Shown one piece after another: positions 5,714-5,813 of a stretch of 5,813 bases of DNA; the stretch's first letter is position 1, and the number at the start of each line of letters is the position of its first letter. A program made the translations under genes and the position numbers. The DNA lies in contig USJG01000148.1 of the NCBI GenBank assembly GCA_900554925.1, forward strand, positions 1-5,813, in the 5' to 3' direction. Source of the stretch: an uncultured Lachnospiraceae bacterium (GTDB taxonomy: Bacteria > Bacillota > Clostridia > Lachnospirales > Lachnospiraceae). The notes under the pieces are model-generated. The model was not told where the DNA came from. It searched no databases and was given only the letters and a program-made list of their open reading frames with translations.

Positions 5714-5731
5714 CACTGCCTTAAGGCAGTG
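5714..5731. repeat. 18-bp perfect palindrome between crt and hbd
   Basis: CACTGCCTTAAGGCAGTG is a perfect 18-bp palindrome. In RNA it makes a 7-bp stem with a TTAA loop. It lies 41 bp before hbd, so it could be an mRNA stability element or a DNA operator. Its ACACTGCC (5713-5720) also occurs in the first thl-crt hairpin (4723-4730). Confidence 0.6.
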
Positions 5732-5757
5732 AACAATAGAAAAACCAATATAAAATT

Positions 5758-5763
5758 AGGAGG
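5758..5763 (+). promoter_or_regulatory. Ribosome binding site of hbd
   Basis: A perfect AGGAGG lies 8 nt before ATG 5772 and confirms that a gene starts there although only 14 codons are visible. Confidence 0.9.
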
Positions 5764-5771
5764 ATTTGAAA

Positions 5772-5813
5772 ATGAAAGTAGGTATTATTGGTGCTGGTAC
5801 CATGGGACAGGGC
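5772..5813 (+). CDS. hbd: 3-hydroxybutyryl-CoA dehydrogenase, 5' end only
   Basis: Only the first 14 codons are in the window, cut by its right edge: MKVGIIGAGTMGQG. This is the first beta-strand and glycine-rich turn of a Rossmann NAD(P)-binding fold, with GAGTMG (7-12) giving the GxGxxG motif exactly as in 3-hydroxyacyl-CoA dehydrogenases. Following thl and crt, it should reduce acetoacetyl-CoA to 3-hydroxybutyryl-CoA, the substrate of Crt. The N-terminus alone cannot tell it from other members of the 3-hydroxyacyl-CoA dehydrogenase family; the operon context makes hbd by far the likeliest. Genes for butyryl-CoA dehydrogenase and the electron-transfer flavoprotein would be expected downstream. 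Confidence 0.88.
   Translation, partial: MKVGIIGAGTMGQG

Noticed and set aside
5696..5754. TATACT (5696) or TATAAA (5749) as the -10 of a separate hbd promoter
   Set aside because: Neither has a plausible -35 at 16-18 bp, and the second nearly touches the hbd ribosome binding site.
1..5813. CRISPR array, tRNA/rRNA gene, insertion sequence or phage element
   Set aside because: No regular short repeats with spacers, no tRNA-like cloverleaf, no transposase frame and no terminal inverted repeats were seen. The window reads as ordinary chromosome.

Overview
The window looks like a chromosomal segment from an anaerobic Firmicute of the class Clostridia, most likely a Lachnospiraceae-type butyrate producer. 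Four things point there. Shine-Dalgarno sites are strong AGGAGG types, intergenic DNA is A/T-rich, and the best promoter has a sigma-A type extended -10. The gene order thl-crt-hbd matches the butyrate cluster of Butyrivibrio/Roseburia-like bacteria, not the crt-bcd-etfBA-hbd order of Clostridium acetobutylicum. The genus cannot be fixed from sequence alone. All convincing genes lie on the + strand.

Layout. Positions 1-164 hold no gene I can defend and no clear promoter. Positions 165-2086 carry hflK and hflC, two paired SPFH-domain membrane proteins 20 bp apart, each with one N-terminal membrane anchor. They are compact relatives of the E. coli HflK/HflC pair that caps the FtsH protease; ftsH is not in the window. 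A 12-bp hairpin without a U-tract follows hflC. Positions 2257-3324 encode an exported protein with its own promoter: a signal peptide followed by four gap-free 65-residue repeats. I cannot name it. A textbook terminator (3328-3367) ends this unit.

Positions 3399-5813 form the start of the butyryl-CoA pathway operon: acetyl-CoA acetyltransferase (thl), 3-hydroxybutyryl-CoA dehydratase (crt) and the first 14 codons of 3-hydroxybutyryl-CoA dehydrogenase (hbd), which runs off the window. Thl condenses two acetyl-CoA to acetoacetyl-CoA, Hbd reduces it with NAD(P)H, and Crt dehydrates 3-hydroxybutyryl-CoA to crotonyl-CoA. One well-formed promoter precedes thl. Just downstream of its expected transcription start is a sequence matching 12 of 14 defined positions of the Rex operator, which suggests repression tied to NADH/NAD+.

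The intercistronic gaps are long (170 and 122 bp) and highly structured, with three consecutive hairpins before crt and an 18-bp perfect palindrome before hbd. The points most worth a second look are the four-repeat exported protein, the Rex-like site, and the hairpin array between thl and crt.
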